The notes under the pieces are model-generated. The model was given only the letters and a program-made list of their open reading frames with translations. It made no database searches and was not told the origin of the DNA. This document shows positions 24,059 through 32,052 of a stretch of 38,065 nucleotides of DNA, one piece after another. The stretch spans positions 1 to 38,065 of the forward strand of contig NZ_LIRL01000189.1 in the NCBI RefSeq assembly GCF_001419795.1, read 5' to 3'. The position numbers and the translations under genes are program-made. Position 1 is the stretch's first letter, and every line of letters begins with the position of its first letter. This stretch comes from Streptomyces niveiscabiei. GTDB lineage: Bacteria; Actinomycetota; Actinomycetes; Streptomycetales; Streptomycetaceae.

Positions 24059-25215
24059 GCCTCGATCTCCCAGCGCCGTGCCGCCAGGAACTCCGCCGCG
24101 ACGCGGTCCACGGTCGCCTGGTCGGTGCCGGTGGACCGGAGGACTCCCAGGTAGTCGCGGTTGGTTCGGTAGAGGGGGTGCGTCGAGCCGGTCGGCCGCA
24201 GCGGACGGTACGTCAAGTGCACGCCGTCCACGTCGAGTTCGGTCGCCTCGGGAGCGGAGACGAGCGTGCCCGCGCGGTCGGCGCAGGGGTAGTCGAGCCG
24301 TGCGGCACCGTCACGGCGGGCGCCGAGGTCGTCGGGCAGGGCAGCCCCCAAGTGCACGTTCAGGACGTGCTCGAAGAGGGGGATGCCCAGCAGGCGGGCC
24401 AGCAGCAGGTCGCACTGGTCGCCGATGGCCCGGTAGTTGACCTCGATGATCCGAGCGCGCCCCTCGTGCACGACGAACTCGGTGTGACAGATCCCGAACC
24501 CGACGCCCAGGGCGTCCAGTTGGGCCAGCACCTGCTTGACGACCGGTTCGGGGTGCGCCGGAACGAACGTCATCCGCTCCTCGATGAAGACGGGCGGCGG
24601 CGACACCTCGGTGTGGAACCCGCCGAGCACATGCAGGGTGCGCCCGTCCCCGAGGGTCTCCAGCGTGTACAGCTCGCCGGGCAGATACTCCTCGACGACC
24701 AGCACACTCCCGGGCCGCCGGGCGAAGATCTCCTCGGACCGGGCCACCAACTCTTCCGGCCCGCCCACCAGAACGACATCTTCGCTGGCGACCCCTTCAC
24801 GCGGCTTGACCACACAGGGGTAAGGCGCGTCCAGGGCGACCGGCGCGGAGATCTCGGCGGACCAGACGGCATCGAGCCCACTGGCCGCCAACTGCCGCCG
24901 CATCTCCGCCTTGTCCTTGCACCGCAACGCGGCCCGCCAGTCCTTTCCGGGAAGCCCGAAGTAGGAGGCGGCGAGAGCGGCTTGGGTCTGGAGGTGATCG
25001 CTGTTGGTGAAGATCCCGTCGGGCCGGTGATGCCGGGAGATCCGGGAGACGACGTCCCGGAAGTCCCGCACATCACAGGCCAGCACCTCCAGCCCGGCGT
25101 AGGACTCGGGCTGGTCGGTCAGAACGGTCACCTCGATCCCGAGCCGGGCGGCGGCGGGAAGGAATCCGTCGGTGACGGAGTCGGTGGGGTTGAGAGCGAG
25201 GAGATACAGACGCAT
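24055..25215 (-). CDS. ATP-grasp ligase, PvsA-like
   Basis: 386 residues. An N-terminal Rossmann-like region (MRLYLLALNPTDSVTDGFLPAAARLGIEVTVLTD) precedes an ATP-grasp domain (about 100-330). LRCKDKAEMRRQL and YPCVVKPREGVASEDVVLV hold ATP-binding lysines, VVEEYLPGELYTLETL is the adenine-binding hinge, and FVVHEGRARIIEVNYRAIGDQ gives the Mg-binding Glu and Asn. Carboxylate-amine ligases of this type join an amino acid to a carboxylic acid; the Vibrio counterpart PvsA is thought to add L-alanine. ATG 25215 lies 44 bp after the binding-protein stop, with GGAAG upstream, the only sizeable gap inside the operon besides that before the binding protein. It overlaps the next gene (GTGA). Confidence 0.9.
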   Translation of the reverse strand: MRLYLLALNPTDSVTDGFLPAAARLGIEVTVLTDQPESYAGLEVLACDVRDFRDVVSRISRHHRPDGIFTNSDHLQTQAALAASYFGLPGKDWRAALRCKDKAEMRRQLAASGLDAVWSAEISAPVALDAPYPCVVKPREGVASEDVVLVGGPEELVARSEEIFARRPGSVLVVEEYLPGELYTLETLGDGRTLHVLGGFHTEVSPPPVFIEERMTFVPAHPEPVVKQVLAQLDALGVGFGICHTEFVVHEGRARIIEVNYRAIGDQCDLLLARLLGIPLFEHVLNVHLGAALPDDLGARRDGAARLDYPCADRAGTLVSAPEATELDVDGVHLTYRPLRPTGSTHPLYRTNRDYLGVLRSTGTDQATVDRVAAEFLAARRWEIEA

Positions 25216-25259
25216 TGGTGGGGGGCTTCCGCTGGAAGTGGGGGGTGCGGTGAGGTTCT

Positions 25260-26291
25260 TTACTGCGCGGCCGGCAGCGTGACCCCCGTGGCCTTCGCCA
25301 CGTCCTTCAGCATCTGCTCGGCCGCCTGGACGCCGATCCCGGACATCCACGTCTCGTCCGGGACGTTGAACACCTTGCCCGCCTTGACCGCCGGCAGGTC
25401 CTTCCAGACGGGGTTGGACGTGACCTGCTTCTCCTGGGTCTTGTCCGGGGTGTCGGCGGTCGTGACGAAGATCAGGTCCGCGTCGGCCTGGTCGATCTGC
25501 TCGGGGCTGACGTCCTTCATCGTCACCGTGGGGTCGGTGGACGTCTGGGAGGCGGGCCGCCGGAGGCCGATGTCGTTGAGCACGATCCCGCTGTAGGAGT
25601 TGGTCTGGTAGAGCCGGGTGGGACCGGCGATGAACCGCACGACGGAAGCGACGGGCATCTTCCCGCCGTCCTTCTTCTTGATCTCGGCGCCCAGCGCGGC
25701 GGCCTGCGTCTCGTACTTCTTCAGCGCGGCGGCGGCCTCGGACTCCAGGCCCAGCGCCTGCGCGTGCACGGCGAGGTTCTGCTTCCACACCCCACCGGTC
25801 GTCTCCGTGAAGACGGTCGGCGCGATGGCGCTCAACTTGTCGTAGATCTTCTCGTGCCGGACCTTGGACGACAGGATGAGGTCGGGCTTGAGCGAGGCGA
25901 TCTTCTCCAGGTTGGGTTCGAGCAGCGGCCCGACGTCCTGGGTCCCGCCCAACTCGCCCTTGAGGTACGTCGGGAACCCGCCCTCGGTCTTGAAGTGGGG
26001 CGCCACGGCGCCGACGGGGTCGAGGCCGAGGAGGGTCACGTCGTCCAGTTCGCCCGTGTCGAGCACGACGACTCTCTTGGGCTTGGCCGGGATCTTGACG
26101 TCGCCCATGGCGGTCTTGACGGTCCGGGGGAACCCGGCGGAGTCGCCGGCGGCCGACGCGTCGGCCTTGGGGGAATCGTTTCCGCTGTCACTGCTGCCGC
26201 AGCCGGTCAGCACGACGGCGCCGAGGGCGACGGCGACCGGAACGGCCTTGAGACGGCCGATTCCGCGCAGGGAGGAACGCATGGTGAACAT
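25260..26291 (-). CDS. Siderophore-binding lipoprotein of an iron ABC importer
   Basis: 343 residues. A lipoprotein signal with lipobox VLTGC (Cys31) anchors it to the outer face of the membrane. The mature part is a class III (FecB/FhuD/BtuF-type) binding protein: PKRVVVLDTGELDDVTLLGLDPVGAV begins lobe 1, LEKIASLKPDLILSS is the typical strand-helix segment, a long linking helix follows, and lobe 2 contains QIDQADADLIFVTTAD and VWKDLPAVKAGKVFNV. Members with this pattern bind ferric hydroxamate, citrate or catecholate siderophores. Its place between the importer ATPase and the biosynthetic genes suggests the ligand is the ferric form of the siderophore made here. The start is ATG 26291; a second ATG at 26282 is possible. 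The ribosome-binding site is weak (GAAAG). Confidence 0.93.
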   Translation of the reverse strand: MFTMRSSLRGIGRLKAVPVAVALGAVVLTGCGSSDSGNDSPKADASAAGDSAGFPRTVKTAMGDVKIPAKPKRVVVLDTGELDDVTLLGLDPVGAVAPHFKTEGGFPTYLKGELGGTQDVGPLLEPNLEKIASLKPDLILSSKVRHEKIYDKLSAIAPTVFTETTGGVWKQNLAVHAQALGLESEAAAALKKYETQAAALGAEIKKKDGGKMPVASVVRFIAGPTRLYQTNSYSGIVLNDIGLRRPASQTSTDPTVTMKDVSPEQIDQADADLIFVTTADTPDKTQEKQVTSNPVWKDLPAVKAGKVFNVPDETWMSGIGVQAAEQMLKDVAKATGVTLPAAQ

Positions 26292-26322
26292 GAGGGTGAA
26301 CTTTCTTGTGGGTGAGACGGGT

Positions 26323-27135
26323 TCAGTCGCGCGAGGCGGCCGTGTGCCGCGCCGCGCTGCTTTTGGGGACGACCAGCGGCGTGCCGGTCTCCGGATCGGG
26401 GACGATCCGGCAGTCGACGTCGAACACGGACCGCACGAGCTCCGCGTCGAGCACCTCGGAGGGCGCCCCGGCGGCGGCGAGCCGGCCGTCCTTGAGGACG
26501 ACCATGTGGTCGGCGTACCGCGCGGCCTGTCCGAGGTCGTGCAGGACCATGACGACGGTCCGCCCGGCGTCCGCGTGCAGGGCGGAGACCAGGTCGAGGA
26601 CGTCGAGCTGATGGCGCAGGTCGAGGAAGGTCGTCGGCTCGTCCAGCAGGAGCAGCTCCGTGTCCTGGGCCAACGCGAGGGCGATCCAGGCGCGTTGGCG
26701 CTGGCCGCCGGAGAGCCGGTCGACGGGCTGGTCGCGCAGCGGCGTCGTGCCGGTGCGCTCCAGAGCCTCGTCCACGGCCTTCTGGTCGGCGGCCGACCAG
26801 GGGCTCAGCAGCCGCTGGTGCGGGTAGCGGCCGAGCCGGACGAGCGCCTCGACGGTGATCGCCTCAGGTGTCACCGGCTGCTGCGGCAGCAGGCCCAGCC
26901 GGCGGGCCAGGCTCCGCGCGTCCATGCGGTGGATGTCGGACCCGTCGAGCGTGACGGTCCCGGCGGCCGGCGCGAGGAGCCGGCTCAGACCCCTCAACAG
27001 GGTTGATTTCCCGCAGGCGTTGGGCCCGACGATCGCCGTGACCGCCCCGCCGGGGATCGTCAGGTCGAGGCCGTCGACGATCGTCCGGTCGCCGTAGCGC
27101 AGTGCGAGGCCCTCGGTGGTGAGCTGGTTGGTCAT
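26323..27135 (-). CDS. Iron-siderophore ABC importer ATPase (FecE/FepC-like)
   Basis: 270 residues. Walker A is GPNACGKST (Cys replaces the usual Gly or Ser), the signature is LSGGQRQR, Walker B is LLLLDEPTTFLDL, the Q-loop is LLPQQPVTPEAITVEALVRLGRYPHQ and the H-loop is VLHDLGQAARYADH. This FecE/FhuC subgroup powers cytoplasmic-membrane uptake of ferric siderophores with two FecCD permeases. The ATG at 27135 overlaps the permease stop (TGATG), indicating coupling. A 31-bp gap separates it from the binding-protein gene. The C-terminal extension (VPDPETGTPLVVPKSSAARH) is of the length usual for actinobacterial homologues. Confidence 0.95.
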   Translation of the reverse strand: MTNQLTTEGLALRYGDRTIVDGLDLTIPGGAVTAIVGPNACGKSTLLRGLSRLLAPAAGTVTLDGSDIHRMDARSLARRLGLLPQQPVTPEAITVEALVRLGRYPHQRLLSPWSAADQKAVDEALERTGTTPLRDQPVDRLSGGQRQRAWIALALAQDTELLLLDEPTTFLDLRHQLDVLDLVSALHADAGRTVVMVLHDLGQAARYADHMVVLKDGRLAAAGAPSEVLDAELVRSVFDVDCRIVPDPETGTPLVVPKSSAARHTAASRD

Positions 27136-28145
27136 CAGGAGTTCCTCTTCACGTTCAGGGGCGAGGACTGGCGGAGCATGAGCACCAGCAGCCAGGGCGC
27201 CCCCAGGGTCGCGGTGACCGCGCCGACGGGCAGCCCCTCGACCGGCAGGAGGTGCTGGACGACGAGGTCGGAACCGAGCAGCAGGACGGCGCCGGTGAGC
27301 GCGGCGAGCGCGAGCGTCACGGCCGTAGGGGGTCCCGTGAGGAAGCGCACGATGTGCGGGACGGCGAGCGCGACGAAGGTCACGGGCCCGGCGAGCGCGG
27401 CGGCCAGCGACGCCAGCACGACGGCGAGGAGCAGGAGTTGGAGGCGGGCGCGGGAGGTGTTGAGGCCGAGCGCGCCCGCCGAGTCGTCCCCGAGGTCGAG
27501 GACCGCGAGCCGCCGGTTCATCACCAGCGCGACGGCGAGGGCGAGCACCATCGCCGTCGTACCGCCCCACACCTCGGTCCACGTCCGCCCGTACACCGAG
27601 CCCGTCGTCCACTGGAGCGCCGAGCCGGCCAGCTCGGCCGGGAAGCGGACGATCATCAGGTTGACGGCCGCCGCGAGCGCCGCCTGCACGGCGAGGCCGG
27701 TGAGGACCAGGCGGGTGACCGAGACGCCGGATCCCCAGCTGAAGACGCCCAGCAGGAGCGCGGCGACGAGGCCGCCGCCGAGCGCGCCCAGCGGGATCAG
27801 GGTCTGCGTGGCACCGGCCGCGAGGAGCGACACCGCGCCGAGGGACGCGCCACCCGTGACGCCCATGACGTCCGGGGAGGCGAGCGGGTTGCGGAAGAGG
27901 CGTTGCAGGACGCACCCGGCCGCGCCGAGCCCGGCACCCGCGACGATCGCCGCGAACGCGCGGGGCGCCCGGAACTCCTGGACGACCAGGACGTCCCCGG
28001 CGTCCCCGAGCCCGACCAGCGCGCGCAGCGCCGTACCGGCCGGGATGGTCATCGTGCCGGTGGTCAGGGAGACGGTCAGCAGGACGAGGAGGGTGGCGAG
28101 GCCGGTGCCCGCGAGGAGCAGGACGCGTCGGCGGTAGGCGCTCAT
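27135..28145 (-). CDS. FecCD-family siderophore permease, second subunit
   Basis: 336 residues with about 9-10 membrane helices. FecCD markers include FRAPRAFAAIVAGAGLGAAGCVLQ, FRNPLASPDVMGVTGGASLGAV and GPVTFVALAVPHIVRFL (the cytoplasmic helix contacting the ATPase), and the C-terminal LPVGAVTATLGAPWLLVLML. It pairs with the permease at 28142-29170 to form a heterodimeric channel. ATG 28145 overlaps the previous stop (ATGA). It ends in TGATG with the ATPase start. An upstream open frame exists but has no homology. Confidence 0.94.
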   Translation of the reverse strand: MSAYRRRVLLLAGTGLATLLVLLTVSLTTGTMTIPAGTALRALVGLGDAGDVLVVQEFRAPRAFAAIVAGAGLGAAGCVLQRLFRNPLASPDVMGVTGGASLGAVSLLAAGATQTLIPLGALGGGLVAALLLGVFSWGSGVSVTRLVLTGLAVQAALAAAVNLMIVRFPAELAGSALQWTTGSVYGRTWTEVWGGTTAMVLALAVALVMNRRLAVLDLGDDSAGALGLNTSRARLQLLLLAVVLASLAAALAGPVTFVALAVPHIVRFLTGPPTAVTLALAALTGAVLLLGSDLVVQHLLPVEGLPVGAVTATLGAPWLLVLMLRQSSPLNVKRNS

Positions 28146-29170
28146 CGGGCCACCTTCCGGGCGAGGAAGGCCAGCAGCGGGGCGCCCAGGAAGGCCGTCA
28201 CGATGCCGACTTCGAGCTCCGAGGGGCGGATCACCAGGCGGCCCAGGACGTCGGCGGAGAGCAGCAGGACCGGGCCCGCGATGAGGCAGCCGGGAACCAG
28301 GAGCCGGTGGTCGCCGCCGAGGAAGGGGCGTACGAGGTGGGGCGCGGCAAGGCCGATGAACGCGAGCGGGCCCGCCACGGCGACCGAGGACCCCGCCAGC
28401 AGCACGACCGCGATACCGCCCGCGAGCCGTACCTTCCCGACCGGGACGCCGAGCGCCGCCGCCGCGTCGTCGCCCAGCGCGAGGGTGTTGAGCGCGGGGG
28501 AGACGGCGAGGGCGACGACCAGACCGAGGACCAGCGTCGGCAGCACCTGCCACAGCGCGGACAGCGGGCGCTCCGCGAGCGACCCGGCCAGCCAGAAGCG
28601 GGCCTCGTCCAGCGTGCGCTGATTGAGCAGCATGACCGCCGACGTCCAGGAGATCAGCACCAGTTGGAGGACCGTGCCGCCGAGTGCCAGGCGTACGGGG
28701 TCGATGTCGCCCGAGCGGCGGGCCAGGGCCTGCGCGAAGAGGGCGGCTGCCGCCGCGCCGGCGAACGCGAACCAGACGTACTGCACCGGGTCGTCGAGCC
28801 CGAGCGTGTAGATCGCGACCACGACCGCGAACCCGGCGCCCGCGTTGATGCCGAGGGTCGTCGGCGAGGCGAGCGGGTTGCGGGTGACGCCCTGCGCGAC
28901 CGCGCCGGCGACGCCGAGCGCGGCGCCGACGAAGAGGCCGATCACCGTGCGCGGCAGGCGCAGGCCCGTCACGACCAGGGCGTCACGGCCGTGCGCGTCG
29001 CGCAGCAGCGCGTCCGCCACCGTCGACAGGGGGACGGAGCGGGCGCCGAGCGCGAGGCTCAGCGCGGTGCACAGCACCAACGCGGCGGTTCCCAGCAGGA
29101 ACAGGGACATGTGCCGAAAGGCACGGGAGGACACACCTGGAGGTGGTGTGTCCCGATGAGTCGCAGTCAC
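28142..29170 (-). CDS. FecCD-family siderophore permease, first gene of the siderophore operon
   Basis: 342 residues with about 9-10 membrane helices. Markers: LRLPRTVIGLFVGAALGVAGAVAQGVTRNPLASPTTLGINAGAGFAVV-type text (about 70-115), GPLAFIGLAAPHLVRP and the terminal ELEVGIVTAFLGAPLLAFLARK. The start is taken as GTG 29170. No ribosome-binding site precedes it, and the proposed -10 (29179-29184) ends only 8 bp upstream, so the mRNA may be leaderless. An in-frame ATG at 29110 lies just before the first membrane helix but also lacks a Shine-Dalgarno; two small hairpins lie between the two starts. An iron box in the promoter implies repression by DmdR1/IdeR when iron is plentiful. Confidence 0.93.
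   Translation of the reverse strand: MTATHRDTPPPGVSSRAFRHMSLFLLGTAALVLCTALSLALGARSVPLSTVADALLRDAHGRDALVVTGLRLPRTVIGLFVGAALGVAGAVAQGVTRNPLASPTTLGINAGAGFAVVVAIYTLGLDDPVQYVWFAFAGAAAAALFAQALARRSGDIDPVRLALGGTVLQLVLISWTSAVMLLNQRTLDEARFWLAGSLAERPLSALWQVLPTLVLGLVVALAVSPALNTLALGDDAAAALGVPVGKVRLAGGIAVVLLAGSSVAVAGPLAFIGLAAPHLVRPFLGGDHRLLVPGCLIAGPVLLLSADVLGRLVIRPSELEVGIVTAFLGAPLLAFLARKVAR
29129..29153 (-). other. Hairpin within the first codons of the first FecCD gene
   Basis: GGACACACC (29129-29137) and GGTGTGTCC (29145-29153) pair perfectly over 9 bp with a 7-base loop. A second hairpin, GTGCC-GAAA-GGCAC (29111-29124 on the plus strand), follows immediately before the alternative ATG at 29110. If translation starts at GTG 29170 both are in coding sequence; if at 29110 they are in the 5' leader. 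Confidence 0.45.
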
Positions 29171-29178
29171 GAGCGGTG

Positions 29179-29208
29179 AGCTTAGGTTAGGCTTCCTTTA
29201 GTTTTCAA
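29179..29208 (-). promoter_or_regulatory. Promoter of the siderophore operon, overlapping an iron box
   Basis: On the minus strand TTGAAA (29203-29208) and TAAGCT (29179-29184) form -35 and -10 elements 18 bp apart. The iron box (29182-29200) fills the spacer and touches the -10. Transcription would start near 29171, essentially at the GTG start codon 29170. Confidence 0.65.
29182..29200 (+). promoter_or_regulatory. DmdR1/IdeR-type iron box
   Basis: TTAGGTTAGGCTTCCTTTA: the first 12 bases are identical to the Streptomyces iron-box consensus as I remember it (TTAGGTTAGGCTNNCCTAA), and the right half is degenerate. It lies between the divergent permease and FhuF-like genes, so one Fe(II)-bound repressor dimer pair could silence both. 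Confidence 0.85.
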
Positions 29209-29308
29209 CCGCTGTGGAATCACTGTGATCTTTCTTGCGATCTTCACACCCTACGTCACGGTTGGGAACACCCCCGAGCTGGAAACCTTGTCCCGTGTGG
29301 AGCCCCGC

Positions 29309-30010
29309 ATGCCCGTCACCGACGCCCTGCACCGCGTCACCGCCCTGTGCGACGTCCTCGACGTCCGGGTGACGGCCGAGGAACCCCTCGGCACCGACCT
29401 CCTCACCGACACCGCCGCCTTCGTCGACGCCGAGGCCGCCCGCATCCGCGAGCGCTACGACGTCACCGTCCCCCGCCACGTCGCCGCCTCCCGCGCCCTC
29501 CACGACTACACCTGGTCGGCAGCGCTGCTGATGAGCGGACCGTGGTTCCTGGAACGCCGTGTGCCGCTCATCCGGCCCCAGGACATCCGCGCCGACCTCG
29601 CCACGGCGTCCTACCGGGTACGGCCGACCGGCGCCCTCGCCGATAACCTCCTCGACGCCCTCACTGCCCACATGGAACCGGTCCTGGACGCGTTCGCCCC
29701 CCTGACCCGGCGCGGATCACGGGCCCTGTGGGGCATGGTCGGCGACGACCTCGTCTCCGGACTCTGGTACCTGGGCCGGGTGCTGGACCGCGAGGACGAC
29801 GGCATACGCGCCGCCGGCGAGATCCTCCCCGGCCCCACCGGCCGCTTCCCCGCCGGTGCCGGATTCCGCAACCTGACGGCCCCCGACGGCAGTTGCCACC
29901 CGACCCGCACCCGCGCCGGCTGCTGCATGTTCTACGCGGTACGCCCGGCCGAGGCCTGCGGCACCTGCCCGCGCACCTCCGACGCGGAACGGCTGCGCAG
30001 GCTGGGCTGA
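29309..30010 (+). CDS. FhuF-like ferric-siderophore reductase ([2Fe-2S] protein)
   Basis: 233 residues. The C-terminal motif GCCMFYAVRPAEACGTCP is C-C-x10-C-x2-C, the FhuF signature whose four cysteines bind a [2Fe-2S] cluster used to reduce Fe(III) in imported siderophores. The upstream domain (about 20-200) has GSRALWGMVGDDLVSGLWYLGR and AGFRNLTAPDGSCHPTRTRAGCC, typical of actinobacterial (2Fe-2S)-binding siderophore proteins. It is cytoplasmic, with no signal peptide. ATG 29309 has GGAG about 7 bp upstream; an earlier in-frame start at 29225 lacks support. It is divergent from the importer and shares the iron box, so it should be induced on iron starvation together with siderophore synthesis and uptake, and would release iron in the cytosol. 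Confidence 0.9.
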   Translation: MPVTDALHRVTALCDVLDVRVTAEEPLGTDLLTDTAAFVDAEAARIRERYDVTVPRHVAASRALHDYTWSAALLMSGPWFLERRVPLIRPQDIRADLATASYRVRPTGALADNLLDALTAHMEPVLDAFAPLTRRGSRALWGMVGDDLVSGLWYLGRVLDREDDGIRAAGEILPGPTGRFPAGAGFRNLTAPDGSCHPTRTRAGCCMFYAVRPAEACGTCPRTSDAERLRRLG

Positions 30011-30049
30011 AAACGCGGAGTGAGGTGGGGAGTTGGGCCGTCAGGCGGC

Positions 30050-30123
30050 TGCGGGTCCGCTGTGGCTGGTCGTGCCCACGCGGCGGAGCCGCATATCTGC
30101 ACAGCCCCGCGCCCCTAGGGCAC
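30050..30123. repeat. Streptomyces dispersed intergenic repeat element with hairpins
   Basis: The run around CTGTGGCTGGTCGTGCCC, GCGGCGGAGCCGC (30080-30092, 5-bp stem, GGA loop), CACAGCCCCGCGCCCCT and GCCC-CTA-GGGC (30111-30121) matches, from memory, a family of short non-coding elements found many times between genes in Streptomyces genomes. Here it sits between convergent stops at 30010 and 30157, where it may act as a two-way terminator. Confidence 0.6.
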
Positions 30124-30156
30124 TGCCGAACCGCCAGTATCTGCATCATCGGCGAT

Positions 30157-31917
30157 TTACTTCACCGTATGCTCCGGTGAATCCCCCGCCGCCAGGAATT
30201 GTGTCGCCGCCAACTCCGCGTACAGCAGGTCCCCGCCCACCAGTTCACGGTGCGTGCCCACCGCGCGCACCTTCCCCGCGTCCATCACGACGATCCGGTC
30301 CGCCATCGTCACCGTCGACAGCCGGTGCGCCACGACCAGGACCGTCGTCGAGCGCGCCACGTCCGCGACCGTGTCCCGCAGCGCCGCCTCGTTCACCGCG
30401 TCCAGCTGGGACGTCGCCTCGTCCAGCATCAGGAGGCGAGGGCGCCGCAGCAACGCCCGTGCGATCGCCACCCGTTGACGCTCGCCGCCCGACAATTTCG
30501 TCCCCCGGTGCCCCACCAACGTCTCCAGGCCCTGGGGGAGTCGCTCGACCAGGCCGTCCAACCGCGTTGTCTTCAGGACGCGTTGGACGGCGGCCTCGTC
30601 CGCGTCCGGGTTGCCGAGCAGGAGGTTGTCCAGCAGGGAGCCCGACAGGACCGGCGCGTCCTGCTCCACGTACCCGATGGCGGACCGGAGTTCGGACAGG
30701 TCCCAGTCGCCGAGCGGGCGGCCGTCGACCGCGACGGTGCCCTCCTCGGGGTCGTAGAACCGCTCGATCAGCGAGAACACCGTCGTCTTGCCCGCGCCCG
30801 ACGGCCCCACGAACGCCGTCATGCCCCGGGGCGGTACGGAGAACGTCACCCCGTGGTGGACGAACGGCAGGTCGTCGGCGTACCGGAAGCGGACGTCCGT
30901 GAAGGCGACCGAGGCCGGTTCGGCGTCGGACGCCGGGAGCGGGGCCGGGTGGGTGGACGGCTCGGCGGGCAGGGCCAGCGCCTCCTGGATGCGGGTCAGC
31001 GCCGCCGAGCCCGTCTGGTACTGGGCGACCGCGCCCACCAACTCCTGGATCGGCGACATCAGATAGAACACGTACAGCAGGAACGCCACCAGCGTGGCGA
31101 TCCCGATCGCCCCCGTCGCCACCCGCGCCCCGCCCACCGCGAGGACCGTGATGAACGCGACCTGGATCGCGAGCCCCGCCGTGTTCCCGGCCGCCGCCGA
31201 CCACATCGCCGCCCGTACGCTCTGCCGCCACGACTCCTCGGCCGCCGCGTGCAGCGCCTTCTCCTCACGGTGCTCGGCGCCGGACGCCTTCACCGTCCGC
31301 AGCGCGCCCAGGACCCGTTCCAGCGAGGCGCCCATCACCCCGACCGCGTCCTGCGCCCTGCGGCTCGCGCGGTTGATGCGCGGCACGATCAGTCCGATCA
31401 CCAGCGCCGTGCACACCACGACGCCCAGTGTCACCGCCAGCAGCACCAGGTCGACGTACCCCATCAGCACGACGGTCGCCACCAGCGTCAGCCCGCCCGT
31501 CCCGAGCCCGACCAGCGAGTCCGTCGTCACCTCCCGCAGCAGGGTCGTGTCGGAGGTGATCCGGGCCATCAGGTCACCCGGCTCGGTGCGGTCGACCGCC
31601 GTGATGCGCAGCCGCAGCAGGTACGACGACAGGGCCTTGCGGGCGCCGAGGACGACCGACTCGGCGGTGCGGCGCAGTACGAACGAACCCAGGCCGCCCA
31701 GCACGGCGTTGAGGACCACCAGGCCCGTCATCAGAGCCAACGCCCCGGTGATCGCCCGGTCGTTGGACAGGTCGGCTATCAACTCCCGTGCGACCAAGGG
31801 GAGAAGCAGCCCCGCGGCGCCGGTCAGCAGGGAGAGGACCGCTCCGCCGAGCAGGGCCCGGCGGTGCGGGCGGATGTACCCGAGGAGTAAGCGCCAGGGG
31901 GGAGTGGTCTGCTGCAC
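30157..31917 (-). CDS. ABC exporter, fused membrane and ATPase domains
   Basis: 586 residues. Six membrane helices (about 20-310) are followed by a nucleotide-binding domain (about 340-570). Walker A is GPSGAGKTT, the Q-loop is [22 protein letters not shown], the signature is LSGGERQR, Walker B is [13 protein letters not shown] and the H-loop is VVAHRLSTV. This is the homodimeric multidrug/lipid/peptide exporter class (LmrA/MsbA-like). The start was set at GTG 31917, which has GAGGAG about 4 bp upstream; the open frame extends further without homology. Just upstream, 31931-31960 holds three 10-bp tandem repeats. No substrate-specific neighbour is present. It lies next to the siderophore operon, but no shared iron box is visible. 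Confidence 0.93.
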   Translation of the reverse strand: MQQTTPPWRLLLGYIRPHRRALLGGAVLSLLTGAAGLLLPLVARELIADLSNDRAITGALALMTGLVVLNAVLGGLGSFVLRRTAESVVLGARKALSSYLLRLRITAVDRTEPGDLMARITSDTTLLREVTTDSLVGLGTGGLTLVATVVLMGYVDLVLLAVTLGVVVCTALVIGLIVPRINRASRRAQDAVGVMGASLERVLGALRTVKASGAEHREEKALHAAAEESWRQSVRAAMWSAAAGNTAGLAIQVAFITVLAVGGARVATGAIGIATLVAFLLYVFYLMSPIQELVGAVAQYQTGSAALTRIQEALALPAEPSTHPAPLPASDAEPASVAFTDVRFRYADDLPFVHHGVTFSVPPRGMTAFVGPSGAGKTTVFSLIERFYDPEEGTVAVDGRPLGDWDLSELRSAIGYVEQDAPVLSGSLLDNLLLGNPDADEAAVQRVLKTTRLDGLVERLPQGLETLVGHRGTKLSGGERQRVAIARALLRRPRLLMLDEATSQLDAVNEAALRDTVADVARSTTVLVVAHRLSTVTMADRIVVMDAGKVRAVGTHRELVGGDLLYAELAATQFLAAGDSPEHTVK

Positions 31918-31930
31918 GGGTCTCCTCGGC

Positions 31931-31960
31931 TCGCATCGATTCGCATTGGTTCGCGTGGGA
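31931..31960. repeat. Three 10-bp tandem repeats upstream of the ABC exporter
   Basis: TCGCATCGAT, TCGCATTGGT and TCGCGTGGGA follow head to tail at 31931-31960, 14-43 bp before the exporter start. A repeat of about one helical turn suits cooperative binding of a regulator. Confidence 0.5.
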
Positions 31961-32052
31961 AGCATCACCAGGCTACGACCGGCCGGATGTGACACCCGGT
32001 GTGATCACTTCCGCGTAGGGTCGGAGGCGGGACGTAAAGAAAGGGTCAGCAC

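Noticed and set aside
26323..27915. Reading the ATPase as a 530-residue fusion
   Set aside because: The N-terminal half is a shadow of the FecCD gene; the ATPase homology begins at ATG 27135, coupled to the permease stop.
18431..28145. A staphyloferrin B (sbn)-type pathway instead of a vibrioferrin type
   Set aside because: There are two rather than three NIS enzymes, an ATP-grasp ligase is present, and no diaminopropionate-forming SbnA/SbnB pair is seen; gene order matches pvs.
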